A stretch of DNA of 64,000 nucleotides from Novosphingobium aureum (GTDB lineage Bacteria; Pseudomonadota; Alphaproteobacteria; Sphingomonadales; Sphingomonadaceae), in NCBI RefSeq assembly GCF_015865035.1, contig NZ_JADZGI010000001.1:2232001-2296000 (forward strand). The letters are read 5' to 3'. The notes beneath the pieces were generated by a model. It did no database searches. It was not told the origin of the DNA and worked only from the letters and a program-made list of their open reading frames with translations. A program made the position numbers and the translations under genes. Within the stretch, counting starts at the first letter, position 1. Every line of letters starts with the position of its first letter. This document shows, piece after piece, positions 20,905-29,319 of this stretch.

Positions 20905-21989
20905 CAGTAGCGCTCCACCAGGACGTCAGTGTAGAGTTCGGACATTTCGGGCTCGGGCGAGTTCTCGGCGAACTCCGCGGCCTGCGAAATCGTGGCACGC
21001 ACCTGCTTGTCGAGATCCTTGAGGGCTTCCTCGGTCATGCCCAGTTCGACCAGTTCGGCCTTGGCATGTTCGATCGGGTCGCGCTTGTCGCGCACGCCCT
21101 GGACTTCCTCGCGGCTGCGGTACTTGGCCGGGTCAGACATCGAGTGACCGCGATAGCGATAGGTGTTGAGCTCCATGAGGACGGGGCCGTTGCCGCCGCG
21201 CACGTGCTCGAGCGCGATCTCGGCAGCCTTGCGGACCTCGAGCAGGTCCATGCCGTCAACCTGCATGCCGGGAATGCGGAAGGCCGCGCCACGACGGTAG
21301 AAGTGCGTCTCGGCAGACGAGCGCTTGACCGCGGTGCCCATGGCGTACTGGTTGTTCTCGATCACGAAGATGATCGGCAGCTTCCACAGTGCGGCCATGT
21401 TGAAGGCCTCGTAGACCTGGCCCTGGTTGGCCGCGCCGTCACCGAAGTAGGACATCGCGACGCCGCCGTCCTCGTTGTACTTGTGCGCGAAGGCAAGGCC
21501 TGCGCCAAGCGGAACCTGCGCACCGACGATGCCGTGGCCACCGTAGAACTTGTGCTCGACGCTGAACATGTGCATCGAGCCGCCCTTGCCCTTGGAAATG
21601 CCTGCGGCACGTCCGGTGAGCTCGGCCATGATGACCTTGGGATCGATACCGTAGGCCAGCATGTGGCCGTGATCGCGGTATCCGGTGATGACCGAGTCCT
21701 TGTCGCCATCGAGCGCGGACTGCAGGCCAACCGCGACGGCTTCCTGACCGATGTAGAGGTGGCAGAACCCGCCGATCAGGCCGAGGCCGTAAAGCTGGCC
21801 GGCCTTTTCCTCGAAGCGGCGGATGAGCAGCATCTGCTCGTAGAGCTTGAGCAGCTCTTCCTTGTCGGCCTTGTAGCGGCGATCGGCCTCGAGTGCCTGC
21901 TGCAGGCTGTCGAGGGCGAAGTCCTCTGCATCACTCTGGGCCGGCGCTGCGGCGGACGCGGACGCGGCGTCACTCTTAGATTTCGGCAA
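20904..21989 (-). CDS. pdhA: Pyruvate dehydrogenase E1 component subunit alpha
   Basis: A 361-residue thiamine-diphosphate-dependent subunit that decarboxylates pyruvate. The ThDP motif runs from GDGAANQG (183-190) to ENN (211-213); the phosphorylation-loop sequence RYRGHSMSDP is intact. Residues 1-40 are an Ala/Ser-rich extension. The only start that keeps the conserved LYEQMLLIRRFEEKAG block in place with a ribosome site is TTG at 21989, preceded by GGGGAG; the next internal ATG lies inside that block. Transcribed with pdhB. The 410-bp region upstream contains a 24-bp palindrome and direct repeats. Confidence 0.93.
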   Translation of the reverse strand: MPKSKSDAASASAAAPAQSDAEDFALDSLQQALEADRRYKADKEELLKLYEQMLLIRRFEEKAGQLYGLGLIGGFCHLYIGQEAVAVGLQSALDGDKDSVITGYRDHGHMLAYGIDPKVIMAELTGRAAGISKGKGGSMHMFSVEHKFYGGHGIVGAQVPLGAGLAFAHKYNEDGGVAMSYFGDGAANQGQVYEAFNMAALWKLPIIFVIENNQYAMGTAVKRSSAETHFYRRGAAFRIPGMQVDGMDLLEVRKAAEIALEHVRGGNGPVLMELNTYRYRGHSMSDPAKYRSREEVQGVRDKRDPIEHAKAELVELGMTEEALKDLDKQVRATISQAAEFAENSPEPEMSELYTDVLVERY

Positions 21990-22399
21990 TGGTGCTCCCC
22001 TGGGGTAAGGATGGCAATGTCACTCGCGATATAGGTGCATATCGGCGTGTTAGAAAGCGCTCTGGCACCAATTTGACCGCGAGTCGAACCCGGTTTAGCT
22101 GCCGATAATTGCAACCGCACTTGCAATTAACGAAACACAAGGCTCACTTCGGCACTGCAGCAAACCTGCAGCAATCTCTTGATCCGAACGCACGAGCCGC
22201 CGATTCCGTTGCAGGCCGACCAAACATTGCAGGCCCGCACCCTGCGCCGGGAGGCTGACCACTGGCGTCGTCGCGGGTGACGCCACCACGGCGCAAAGCC
22301 ACCCACGACCATCACGGCCACGGGCCACTTCTTCGACTAACGGATAGCAGCACGCAGGAACTGGTAAGAAGGTCGCCCCTCACCACGCCCGCGACACAC
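21990..22399. promoter_or_regulatory. Non-coding region between pdhA and ftsB rich in short repeats
   Basis: 410 bp without a supportable gene, forming the upstream region of pdhA. Besides the palindrome at 22106-22129 it has a direct repeat CTGCAGCAA at 22155-22163 and 22166-22174 (11 bp apart) and TTGCAGGCC at 22209-22217 and 22228-22236 (19 bp apart). The repeated TTGC/GCAA cores suggest a regulator landing zone for pdhAB; the regulator is unknown. Confidence 0.5.
22106..22129. promoter_or_regulatory. 24-bp perfect palindrome upstream of pdhA
   Basis: Arms TAATTGCAA (22106-22114) and TTGCAATTA (22121-22129) with a six-base spacer, centred about 128 bp upstream of the pdhA start. The symmetry and lack of a T tail favour a dimeric-regulator operator over a terminator. 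Regulator unidentified. Confidence 0.6.
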
Positions 22400-22711
22400 T
22401 CAGGGAACGAGCATCACCATCTCGTCGGGCCGCGCGACATTGAGATTGCTGCGCAGCAATTCGCCGGCCAGATCGGGATCGACGTGATCGGGCGCAAGCA
22501 AATCGACGCGGTTGCGCAGGCGGTCGCGCTTGTCGCGCAGCTGCGCGATGCGGACCGAGCGCTGCTCGAGCATGCGCTGGTTCTCGCCCCAGGCGAGAAT
22601 ACCGCTGGGACCCGCGACGGCGACGCTCCCCACGACCAGCAGCACGGCAAGTGCCATGCCCTGAACGAGGCGCTGTCTGGCTATGTTCGGCCCTTGCCGC
22701 ATGGTCCTCAT
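22400..22711 (-). CDS. ftsB: Septum formation initiator FtsB/DivIC family protein
   Basis: A 103-residue bitopic protein: short basic N-terminus, one membrane helix (MALAVLLVVGSVAVAG, about 19-34), then a periplasmic coiled coil (NQRMLEQRSVRIAQLRDKRD) and a short tail ending MVMLVP. FtsB bridges FtsL and FtsQ in the divisome. Starts at 22711 and 22702 (MRQGPNIARQR) are both possible; GAGGA lies just before 22702. The gene order ftsB then pdhAB on the same strand is a known alphaproteobacterial arrangement and supports the call. Confidence 0.85.
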   Translation of the reverse strand: MRTMRQGPNIARQRLVQGMALAVLLVVGSVAVAGPSGILAWGENQRMLEQRSVRIAQLRDKRDRLRNRVDLLAPDHVDPDLAGELLRSNLNVARPDEMVMLVP

Positions 22712-22927
22712 GAAATCGATAGAATCACAAGTGATTCCGGCTTGCAAGCGCAATCTAATAGGCGAGTCGCGGTTCTTGCGACAGGTCCCGCGCAATCGAA
22801 CTGCCGCGCCATGCACTCCAATCATGTGGAAACATGTTGAAAACTCGCCCGGCCGTCGAGCGAGCACACTCCGAGCTGAACATCAGACCCGAACCAGCGC
22901 CCCGCACAGCACGCAAGAGCAGACCAT

Positions 22928-22942
22928 AATTGCGTCGCAATT
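22928..22942. promoter_or_regulatory. Perfect 7-1-7 inverted repeat upstream of exbB
   Basis: AATTGCG-T-CGCAATT, a 15-bp perfect palindrome in the ftsB/exbB intergenic region. The 7-1-7 layout matches Fur-type boxes, and the downstream operon is for iron uptake, so an iron-responsive operator is inferred. Confidence 0.5.
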
Positions 22943-23061
22943 CACGATCTCAATTTTTCCTGATCGAATGAATACCCTCGGATTTGCGCCGGTCTCCTTG
23001 GCCCATGTCGCCAAGGGACCAAAAGTGCAATTGCGAGCCACTTGCAACTAAGCCCACCTTA

Positions 23062-23098
23062 TGCGAATGGCTCGCAAGAGCGTTGGAAATGATTCGCA
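23062..23098. promoter_or_regulatory. Two adjacent Fur-box-like inverted repeats upstream of exbB
   Basis: TGCGA-N5-TCGCA (23062-23076) and the imperfect TTGGAAAT-G-ATTCGCAA (23082-23098) lie 64-42 bp upstream of the exbB start. The second has the NNATTCGCA arm seen in alphaproteobacterial Fur-like sites. Position close to the start and downstream iron genes support an iron-responsive repressor site; this is inference. Confidence 0.5.
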
Positions 23099-23139
23099 AC
23101 AGAGCGACATCTCCTCGCAATCCTGGGGGACCGACGACG

Positions 23140-23904
23140 ATGACTGCACACAAGCACCTGACCTTCCTGCCGATCGCCGCAGTCTTGCTGCCCACGCCGG
23201 CAATGGCGGCAGCCGTCCCTCTGCCCAGCGATCTCTCGGTCGGCGCGATGTTCGTGCAGGCCGACTGGCTGGTGAAGCTGGTGATGATCGGCCTCGCCCT
23301 CGCCTCGCTCGCGACATGGACCATCTTCGTCGCCAAGCTCATCGAACTGCGCAAGGCCAACCGCAGCGAGGCGCAGGTCCACGAGCAGCTCTCGAGCCTG
23401 CGCTCGCTGCGCGACGCCGCGCTCGACGGCAACCTCGCCTTCACCCCGCTGGTGCGCGAGGCGCTCGCCGAGCTCAAGCTCTCCGCCGATGCGATCTCCG
23501 ACCCCGAGGGCATCAAGGAGCGCATCGTCTCGCGCTTCCAGCGCCACGAGGCCCGCGTCGCACGCTCGATGACCCGCGGCGTCAACGTGCTGGCGACGAT
23601 CGGCGCGGTCGCCCCCTTCGTCGGCCTGTTTGGTACCGTGTGGGGCATCATGAACAGCTTCATCGGCATCGCCGAAAAGCAGACCACCAATCTCGCGGTC
23701 GTCGCCCCGGGCATCGCCGAAGCGCTGCTCGCCACCGCCATCGGCCTTGTCGCCGCAATCCCCGCAGTGGTGATCTACAACCACTTCTCGCGCCAGATTG
23801 CCGCGCACCGTGCCATCGTCTCGGACAGCGCCGCCGCGATCCTGCGCCTCGTCTCGCGCGATCTCAGCCGCGGCCAGGCGGTCACTCTCGTCAAGGAAGG
23901 CTGA
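23140..23904 (+). CDS. exbB: TonB-system energizer ExbB
   Basis: A 254-residue MotA/TolQ/ExbB proton-channel protein of the inner membrane. After an N-terminal signal-like segment (1-24), membrane helices lie at about 43-67, 148-172 and 188-215. The family hallmarks are LATIGAVAPFVGLFGTVWGIM and VVAPGIAEALLATAIGLVAAIPAV. ATG at 23140 was used; the frame is open upstream through the operator-like repeats. First gene of the exbB-exbD-tonB-receptor operon. Confidence 0.95.
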   Translation: MTAHKHLTFLPIAAVLLPTPAMAAAVPLPSDLSVGAMFVQADWLVKLVMIGLALASLATWTIFVAKLIELRKANRSEAQVHEQLSSLRSLRDAALDGNLAFTPLVREALAELKLSADAISDPEGIKERIVSRFQRHEARVARSMTRGVNVLATIGAVAPFVGLFGTVWGIMNSFIGIAEKQTTNLAVVAPGIAEALLATAIGLVAAIPAVVIYNHFSRQIAAHRAIVSDSAAAILRLVSRDLSRGQAVTLVKEG

Positions 23905-23910
23905 GGCGCG

Positions 23911-24336
23911 ATGAGCATCCAGCTGTCCGACGGCACCGACGACCTGCCGGTCAACCACGACATCAACGTGACCCCGTTCATCGACGTCATGCTCGTGTTG
24001 CTGATCATCTTCATGGTTGCAGCCCCGCTCGCCACCGTCGACGTCAAGGTTGACCTGCCCGCCTCCACCGCTGCGCCCGCGCCCAAGCCCGAAACGCCCG
24101 TGTTCCTCTCGATCCAGGCCGACGGCGCACTGCTGGTCGGGGAGAAGCCTGTCGCACGCAGCGCTCTGGGCTCGGCGATCGAGCGCGCCACTGGCGGTGA
24201 CCACGAGCAGCGCATCTTCCTGCGCGCCGACAAGAGCGTCACGTACGACACCATCATGCAGGCGATGAACGGCCTGCGAGATGCAGGCTACCTGCACGTC
24301 GCGCTGGTCGGCGCAGAGACCACAGGCGCGCAGTGA
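23911..24336 (+). CDS. exbD: TonB-system energizer ExbD
   Basis: A 141-residue ExbD/TolR protein: cytoplasmic N-terminus, one helix with the proton-relay aspartate D25 in INVTPFIDVMLVLLIIFMV, then a periplasmic domain ending ALVGAETTGAQ. It partners ExbB in using proton motive force to energise TonB. Six bases after exbB; stop overlaps the tonB start (TGATG). Confidence 0.96.
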   Translation: MSIQLSDGTDDLPVNHDINVTPFIDVMLVLLIIFMVAAPLATVDVKVDLPASTAAPAPKPETPVFLSIQADGALLVGEKPVARSALGSAIERATGGDHEQRIFLRADKSVTYDTIMQAMNGLRDAGYLHVALVGAETTGAQ

Positions 24337-25130
24337 TGCAGGCCGCCGCCCTCCCAGTCGCCGAGCACAGGCGCTGGCTGATCGCCGGAGGTACCGCGCT
24401 CGCCGGACACGCACTCGCGCTCGGCGCGGTCATGCTGTGGCACCGTTCGGGCGAACCGCCCGTCCCCGAGCCCGTCGTGCTGATCGATCTGCCTGCAGGC
24501 GCCTCGGCACCCGCGCCAAGCCAGGCCGACACCGATGCGCTCGATGCATCGCAGGCGCTTGCCGAGCCGGAGCCAGAGACTGTCCGCCCGCCGCTCGAGC
24601 CCGCCGTTGCGAGCGCACCCAGTCCGCTGGCGATGCGCCTGCCCACCACCCCCTCGCCCGAGGTAGCCGTCCCGCTCGCAGCGCCGCGCCCGAGCCCTGC
24701 CCGCACAGAGCCGCGTGCACCGGCCCAAGCCGCACCGGCAGCAGCAGCGCCGCCAGCCCCGCGCAGCGATCCGCGTGAGGCCACCGGCAGCGCCAAAAGC
24801 GGCAAGGGCCCCGGCGACAGCCCCAAGGCGAAGAAGGCCCAGGCTGATTATTACGCCATGATCGCCGCTCACCTGCAGCGCAAGAAATCCTATCCCAAGG
24901 AGGCCAAGAAGGCGCGGCAGGAGGGCGTGGTCACGGTGCGCTTCACCGTCGCGCGCGACGGCTCGATTTCCAATGCCTCGATCAAGCGTTCGAGCGGCCA
25001 CGAGCTGCTCGACGGGGCGACGCTCGACCTGCTGCGCCGCGTGGCGCCGCTGCCGGCGATGCCCGACTCGATGGAGCGCGAGAGCGTCACGCTCGCGCTG
25101 CCCATCGACTATTCACTGCGGACCGACTGA
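24336..25130 (+). CDS. tonB: Energy transducer TonB
   Basis: A 264-residue periplasm-spanning protein. Layout: short cytoplasmic start, membrane helix about 18-37 (AGGTALAGHALALGAVML), a Pro/Ala-rich periplasmic arm (about 45-150), a Lys-rich stretch, and the C-terminal TonB domain from about 170 (YYAMIAAHLQRKKSYP, then GVVTVRFTVARDGSI and GHELLDGATLDLLRR). It contacts the TonB box of outer-membrane receptors. Overlaps the exbD stop. Confidence 0.94.
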   Translation: MQAAALPVAEHRRWLIAGGTALAGHALALGAVMLWHRSGEPPVPEPVVLIDLPAGASAPAPSQADTDALDASQALAEPEPETVRPPLEPAVASAPSPLAMRLPTTPSPEVAVPLAAPRPSPARTEPRAPAQAAPAAAAPPAPRSDPREATGSAKSGKGPGDSPKAKKAQADYYAMIAAHLQRKKSYPKEAKKARQEGVVTVRFTVARDGSISNASIKRSSGHELLDGATLDLLRRVAPLPAMPDSMERESVTLALPIDYSLRTD

Positions 25131-25194
25131 GCGGCCGCGCCAACCCAACGAAAACCGAAGACAACTTCGCACCAGAACTGAGGGAATTTCCAAA

Positions 25195-27516
25195 GTGAAG
25201 ACTTACAACGGGGGAATCCGCCGTCCGATCAGCCTGCGCGGCTCGCGCAAGGCCGTGGCTCTGGGCATGACGGCCGCTGCCGCCTTCGCGGCGCCGGCCT
25301 ATGCCCAGCAGGACGCGACCGCGGACGAGGAGGAAGTCCAGCTCGACACGCTCCAGATCGAGGACAGCGCCGCCGACGTCAATCCCTACACCTCGCCCGG
25401 CGCGCCCTACAAGGCACGCGTCTCGGCTGACCCGCGCCGCGTCAAGCCGCTCGCCGAGACCCCGGCGACGATCACCGTGATCACCGAGACGCAGATGGAG
25501 GAAGCGGGCACCACCGACCTCAAGGAAGTGCTGCGGCTGCAGCCGGGCGTCACCATCGGCACCGGCGAGAACGGCAATGCCTTCGGCGATCGCTACATCA
25601 TCCGCGGCGAGGAAGCGCGCAGCGACGTCTTCGTCGACGGCCTGCGCGATCCCGGCATGACCACGCGCGAGAGCTTCGCGGTCGATCAGGTCGAACTCAC
25701 CAAGGGGCCGAGCGCCACCTTCGCCGGACGCGGCGCCACCGGCGGTGCGGTCAACGCGATCACCAAGCAGGCGAGCACCGACTACTCGTTCAACAAGCTC
25801 GACCTCGGCTTCGGCACCGACAACTTCTACCGATCGACGCTCGACAGCAACTGGGCGCTGAGCGAGAACGCCGCGATCCGCGCCAACCTGCTGTACGCCA
25901 AGCAGGACGTGCCTGACCGCGATCCCGCCTACCGTGAGCGCTGGGGCGCTGCGGTCTCGGGCTCGCTGCAGGTAAGCGATGCGGTGCGCGTCGTGCTCGA
26001 CTACTACCACCTCACCGCCAAGGACCGTCCCGACCTCGGCGTCTACGTCGCCGCCAGCGACGAGAACGGCTACGGCCAGACCTTCGACGACCTGCCGACC
26101 TACGCGCAGGACGAGGATTTCCTCGAGAGCGACGTCGACACCGTGACAGGCCGCATCTTCATCGAGCCGATGGACGGCCTCAAGATCGTCAACTCGACCC
26201 GCTACGGCGAGAGCAACAATGGCTACATGGCGACCGGCGCGCGCGGCAGCTCGGACGGCAGCTCGGTCGGCCTGTCCACGCATCAGGGCTGGCAGGACGT
26301 CACTTACTTCGTCAACCAGCTCAACGTGATCGGCTCGTTCGACACCGGCTCGGTCAAGCACAACCTGATCGTGGGCAGCGAGTACTCGGACCACAAGGTC
26401 ACCAACGGCGTCTATTCCTACGAAGTGGGCGGCGAGACCAACTGCGTGGTCAGCGGTCGCGGCGGCTCGCGCCCGGGCTACTGCATCATCGACGAGAACG
26501 GCCAGCAGATCGTCTCCAACGACGCGATCAGTTCGCTGCTCCAGCGCTCGGTCACCAAGGGAGGCTGGGACAGCATCTGGCAGGTTCGCACGCTCTCGCT
26601 CTACGCGATGGACACCATGGACCTGACCCCCTGGCTCTCGGTCAACGGCGGCGTTCGCCTCGATGCGATCGACTTCAGCCTCGAGACGAGCTCGGCCAGC
26701 TACACCCAGAGCAAGAGCATGTGGAACGGCCATGCCGGCGTCTCGCTCAAGCCGATGGAAGAGCTCATGGTCTACGCCACCTGGGCGACGGCCAAGAACA
26801 TCAACGGCGGTGAATCCGACCTCGGCTCGAACTGCGGCTACGGCGGCTTCTGCGTCGACCCTGTCGATCCGACCGAGCCCGGCGATCCCGAGACCTCGAC
26901 CAGCTTCGAGATCGGCCTCAAGTGGGACATGTTCGACGATCGCCTGCTGCTGACCGCCGCGGCCTTCCAGACCACCAAGAACGACGTCTTCGAGCTCGGC
27001 AGTTCCGACTATGATGTCGCCGGCCACATCAACACCGGCAAGACCCGCGTGAAGGGTATCGAGCTGGGCCTCGTGGGCAACATCACCGAACGGCTCTCGG
27101 CCCAGATCGGCGGATCGATCATGGATGCCGAAGTGCTGGAGAGCTACAATCCGGCCAACATCGGCCTGACGCTCGCCAACTTCGCCGACAAGCAGGTGAC
27201 CGGCCAGATCCGCTACCAGGCGACCGAGGCCTTCGCCATCGGCGCAACCGGCACCTATAAGAGCGCGATGTACGCCGGCCAGCCCGACAGTGCGGCGAGC
27301 TACAACGCCGCCGTCGGACGCTATACCTTCCGCGTGCCCTCCTCGACCGTGTTCGACGCCTTCGCCGAGTACAAGTTCAACCAGAACTTCTCGATGCGGG
27401 TGAACGTACAGAACATCGGCGACGAGGACTACTACACCGCCGCCTATCGCTCGGGCGCCTTCCTCTACAAGGGGGACGAGCGTCGCGGGACGGTGACGCT
27501 GACCGGCCGCTTCTGA
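25195..27516 (+). CDS. TonB-dependent siderophore receptor (catecholate type, Fiu/PiuA-like)
   Basis: A 773-residue outer-membrane receptor: long signal peptide ending at AYAQQ (about residue 36), a plug domain (ETPATITVITETQMEEAG; YIIRGEEARSDVFVDGLRDPG; VELTKGPSATFAGRGATGGAVN), and a 22-strand-type barrel ending in aromatic GRF. The DVFVDGLRDPG/TTRES pattern is typical of monomeric catecholate siderophore receptors, and the PiuC gene directly downstream supports that. GTG at 25195 was chosen because GAGGGA precedes it and the Arg-rich signal peptide follows. The native siderophore is unknown. Confidence 0.93.
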   Translation: MKTYNGGIRRPISLRGSRKAVALGMTAAAAFAAPAYAQQDATADEEEVQLDTLQIEDSAADVNPYTSPGAPYKARVSADPRRVKPLAETPATITVITETQMEEAGTTDLKEVLRLQPGVTIGTGENGNAFGDRYIIRGEEARSDVFVDGLRDPGMTTRESFAVDQVELTKGPSATFAGRGATGGAVNAITKQASTDYSFNKLDLGFGTDNFYRSTLDSNWALSENAAIRANLLYAKQDVPDRDPAYRERWGAAVSGSLQVSDAVRVVLDYYHLTAKDRPDLGVYVAASDENGYGQTFDDLPTYAQDEDFLESDVDTVTGRIFIEPMDGLKIVNSTRYGESNNGYMATGARGSSDGSSVGLSTHQGWQDVTYFVNQLNVIGSFDTGSVKHNLIVGSEYSDHKVTNGVYSYEVGGETNCVVSGRGGSRPGYCIIDENGQQIVSNDAISSLLQRSVTKGGWDSIWQVRTLSLYAMDTMDLTPWLSVNGGVRLDAIDFSLETSSASYTQSKSMWNGHAGVSLKPMEELMVYATWATAKNINGGESDLGSNCGYGGFCVDPVDPTEPGDPETSTSFEIGLKWDMFDDRLLLTAAAFQTTKNDVFELGSSDYDVAGHINTGKTRVKGIELGLVGNITERLSAQIGGSIMDAEVLESYNPANIGLTLANFADKQVTGQIRYQATEAFAIGATGTYKSAMYAGQPDSAASYNAAVGRYTFRVPSSTVFDAFAEYKFNQNFSMRVNVQNIGDEDYYTAAYRSGAFLYKGDERRGTVTLTGRF

Positions 27517-27533
27517 TAGACGGCCAATGAAGA

Positions 27534-27569
27534 GACGAGCGGGGGTGGCCTTCGCCTCCCCCGCTCGTC
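27534..27569. terminator. 12-bp GC-rich hairpin between receptor and piuC genes
   Basis: Perfect arms 27534-27545 and 27558-27569 with a 12-base loop that can itself pair (GGC/GCC). It is followed by CCTGTTTC, a weak T tract, so partial termination or mRNA processing that lowers expression of downstream genes is likelier than a full stop. Confidence 0.6.
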
Positions 27570-27597
27570 CCTGTTTCAAACCAACCGGAACACCGCC

Positions 27598-28281
27598 ATG
27601 CTCATCGTCATCGAGAACCTGCTGAGCGCCGACGAGGTCGCGCAGATCAACCGGCAGCTGGAACAGGCGAACTGGGTCGATGGTGCGCAAAGCGCGGGTT
27701 CGCGCTCTATCGCGGTCAAGCAGAACCTGCAGGTCGATCGTGACTGCGCAGTCGGCGCGCAGCTTTCCAACCTGATCCTGCGCCGCCTCGGCGAGACGCC
27801 CCAGTTCGTCTCGGCCTCGCTCGCCGAGAAGATCTGGCCACCGGTCTTCAACCGCTATGCCCATGGCGGGCACTACGGCACCCACGTCGATTCGGCGCTG
27901 ATGCGCGACAATGCGCGCGGCCTGACGCTGCGCTCGGACCTGTCGGCAACGGTGTTCCTTACCGATCCCGAGAGCTACGAGGGCGGCGAACTGCTGATCG
28001 AGAACGAGTTCGGCGCGCAAGGCGTCAAGCTCGCCGCGGGCGACATGGTGCTCTACCCCTCGAGCAGCCTGCATCAGGTGACCCCGGTCACCGCCGGGGA
28101 GCGCACTTGCGCAATCCTGTGGCTGCAGAGCGCCGTCGCCGATGCCGCAGAGCGGGCGATGCTCTACGATCTCGACCAGTCGATCCAGGCGCTCTCGGTC
28201 GCGCGCGCCGCCGACGATCCCGACATCGACCGGCTGATCCACGTCTACCACAACCTTGTCCGGCGCTGGGCACAGGTCTGA
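27598..28281 (+). CDS. piuC: PKHD-type Fe(II)/2-oxoglutarate hydroxylase PiuC/YbiX
   Basis: A 227-residue dioxygenase. The iron facial triad is H96 and D98 (GTHVDSAL) with H159 (SSSLHQVTPV), and R169 (AGERT) binds 2-oxoglutarate. YbiX/PiuC genes characteristically sit beside Fiu/PiuA siderophore receptors; the substrate is not established. It lies 81 bp after the receptor gene across a hairpin and six bases before the reductase-like gene. Confidence 0.93.
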   Translation: MLIVIENLLSADEVAQINRQLEQANWVDGAQSAGSRSIAVKQNLQVDRDCAVGAQLSNLILRRLGETPQFVSASLAEKIWPPVFNRYAHGGHYGTHVDSALMRDNARGLTLRSDLSATVFLTDPESYEGGELLIENEFGAQGVKLAAGDMVLYPSSSLHQVTPVTAGERTCAILWLQSAVADAAERAMLYDLDQSIQALSVARAADDPDIDRLIHVYHNLVRRWAQV

Positions 28282-28286
28282 CAGCG

Positions 28287-28892
28287 ATGGACCGCGCGCG
28301 CCTCACCTGGCTCCTTTCGCTGGCGCTCGCCATGCCCGGCGCGCTGATGATCGCCGATCTGGCGCAAGGCACGACCTGGGCGATGGACCTGCTCCACCCC
28401 AGCGGCGAGATGGCGGTGCGCCTCGTCATCCTCGCGATGCTGGCAGGCCCGGTCACCGAGATATTCGGGGCAAACCGGGTGACTCGCGCCTGGCTCTCGA
28501 TCCGCCGCCAGCTCGGCCTCGCCGCCTTCGGCTATGCCCTGCTCCACCTTGCCTTCTACGCGCTCGACATGACCCCTGCAGGCATGCTTGGCGAACTGAC
28601 CCTGCCCGGTATCTGGACCGGATGGCTCGCGCTCGCGCTGCTCGCCCCGCCCGCCGCGGTCAGCTTCGATCGCGCCGTGCGCCGGCTGGGCCGCCGCTGG
28701 CGCACCATCCAGCGGCTGGTCTATGCCGCCCTCGCGCTGGCCATGGTGCACTGGCTGCTCCTGGCATGGTCGCCGGCTTCGGCGCTCGTTCACATTGCCC
28801 CGCTTATACTCGCCTGGAGCGCGCGCGCATGGCGCCGCCACCAGATCAAGGCCCTTCGCCGCAAGTCATCAACCACAAGGACCGCTCCGTGA
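28287..28892 (+). CDS. Ferric-reductase-like transmembrane protein (MsrQ/YedZ-like)
   Basis: A 201-residue integral membrane protein with about six helices of the ferric-reductase-like/YedZ fold. Candidate haem ligands are the histidines in ALLHLAFYALD, AMVHWLLLAW and ALVHIAPL. In MsrQ this fold passes electrons from quinones or flavin to the periplasm; no msrP gene is here. In an iron-uptake operon, reduction of ferric iron or siderophore is a reasonable inference. Starts six bases after piuC; the next gene starts inside its stop codon (GTGA overlap). Confidence 0.8.
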   Translation: MDRARLTWLLSLALAMPGALMIADLAQGTTWAMDLLHPSGEMAVRLVILAMLAGPVTEIFGANRVTRAWLSIRRQLGLAAFGYALLHLAFYALDMTPAGMLGELTLPGIWTGWLALALLAPPAAVSFDRAVRRLGRRWRTIQRLVYAALALAMVHWLLLAWSPASALVHIAPLILAWSARAWRRHQIKALRRKSSTTRTAP

Positions 28893-29224
28893 CCCTTCCC
28901 AAGCTCTCGCCCCGCACGCTGCTTGCCGCCATGGCACTGTCGAGCGCTGTCATCGCCAGTCCGGCGCTGGCCGACGGTAATGTCGTGTGCCACGCCGGAC
29001 CGCAGGACAAGTGGACCGACATCAACCAGCTCAAGAAGAAGGTCTGGATGGAAGGCTGGAAGCTGCTCAAGCTTCAGGTCGAGGGCGACTGCTACGAGGT
29101 CTACGCACGCAACAGTGCGGGACAGGTGCTCGAGGCGTTCTTCCATCCGGTCACGCTCGACAAGCTCGTCGTCTACCGCCGCGGCGCCGAGATCTACCGC
29201 CGCAAGGGCTTCACCGGACAGTAG
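28889..29224 (+). CDS. Small exported PepSY_2-like protein
   Basis: A 111-residue protein with a signal peptide (about 1-28, cleavage near SPALADG). The mature part has a single cysteine pair (VVCHAG and GDCYEVYA) and the PepSY-like pattern VWMEGWKLLKLQVEGDCYEVYARNS then PVTLDKLVVYRR. GTG start overlaps the preceding stop as GTGA, showing translational coupling to the reductase-like gene. PepSY-type domains often accompany haem/ferric reductases; the function here is unknown. Confidence 0.78.
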   Translation: MTLPKLSPRTLLAAMALSSAVIASPALADGNVVCHAGPQDKWTDINQLKKKVWMEGWKLLKLQVEGDCYEVYARNSAGQVLEAFFHPVTLDKLVVYRRGAEIYRRKGFTGQ

Positions 29225-29319
29225 AACCTTCGGCGCATCGGTGCCACTCGGGTAAATAAGCGGCAAGGACATGCGCGCCGCGCTTTTGGTTTGGCGCGCG
29301 GCCTGCTAGGCGCGGCGCC

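Noticed and set aside
18448..20910. 820-codon plus-strand frame through the TadE genes and pdhB
   Set aside because: Crosses the perfect terminator at 19432-19470 and lies out of frame with the TadE genes and opposite pdhB.
25087..28251. 1054-codon minus-strand frame opposite the siderophore receptor and piuC
   Set aside because: Antisense shadow: covers several well-identified genes and the gap between them, with no domain.
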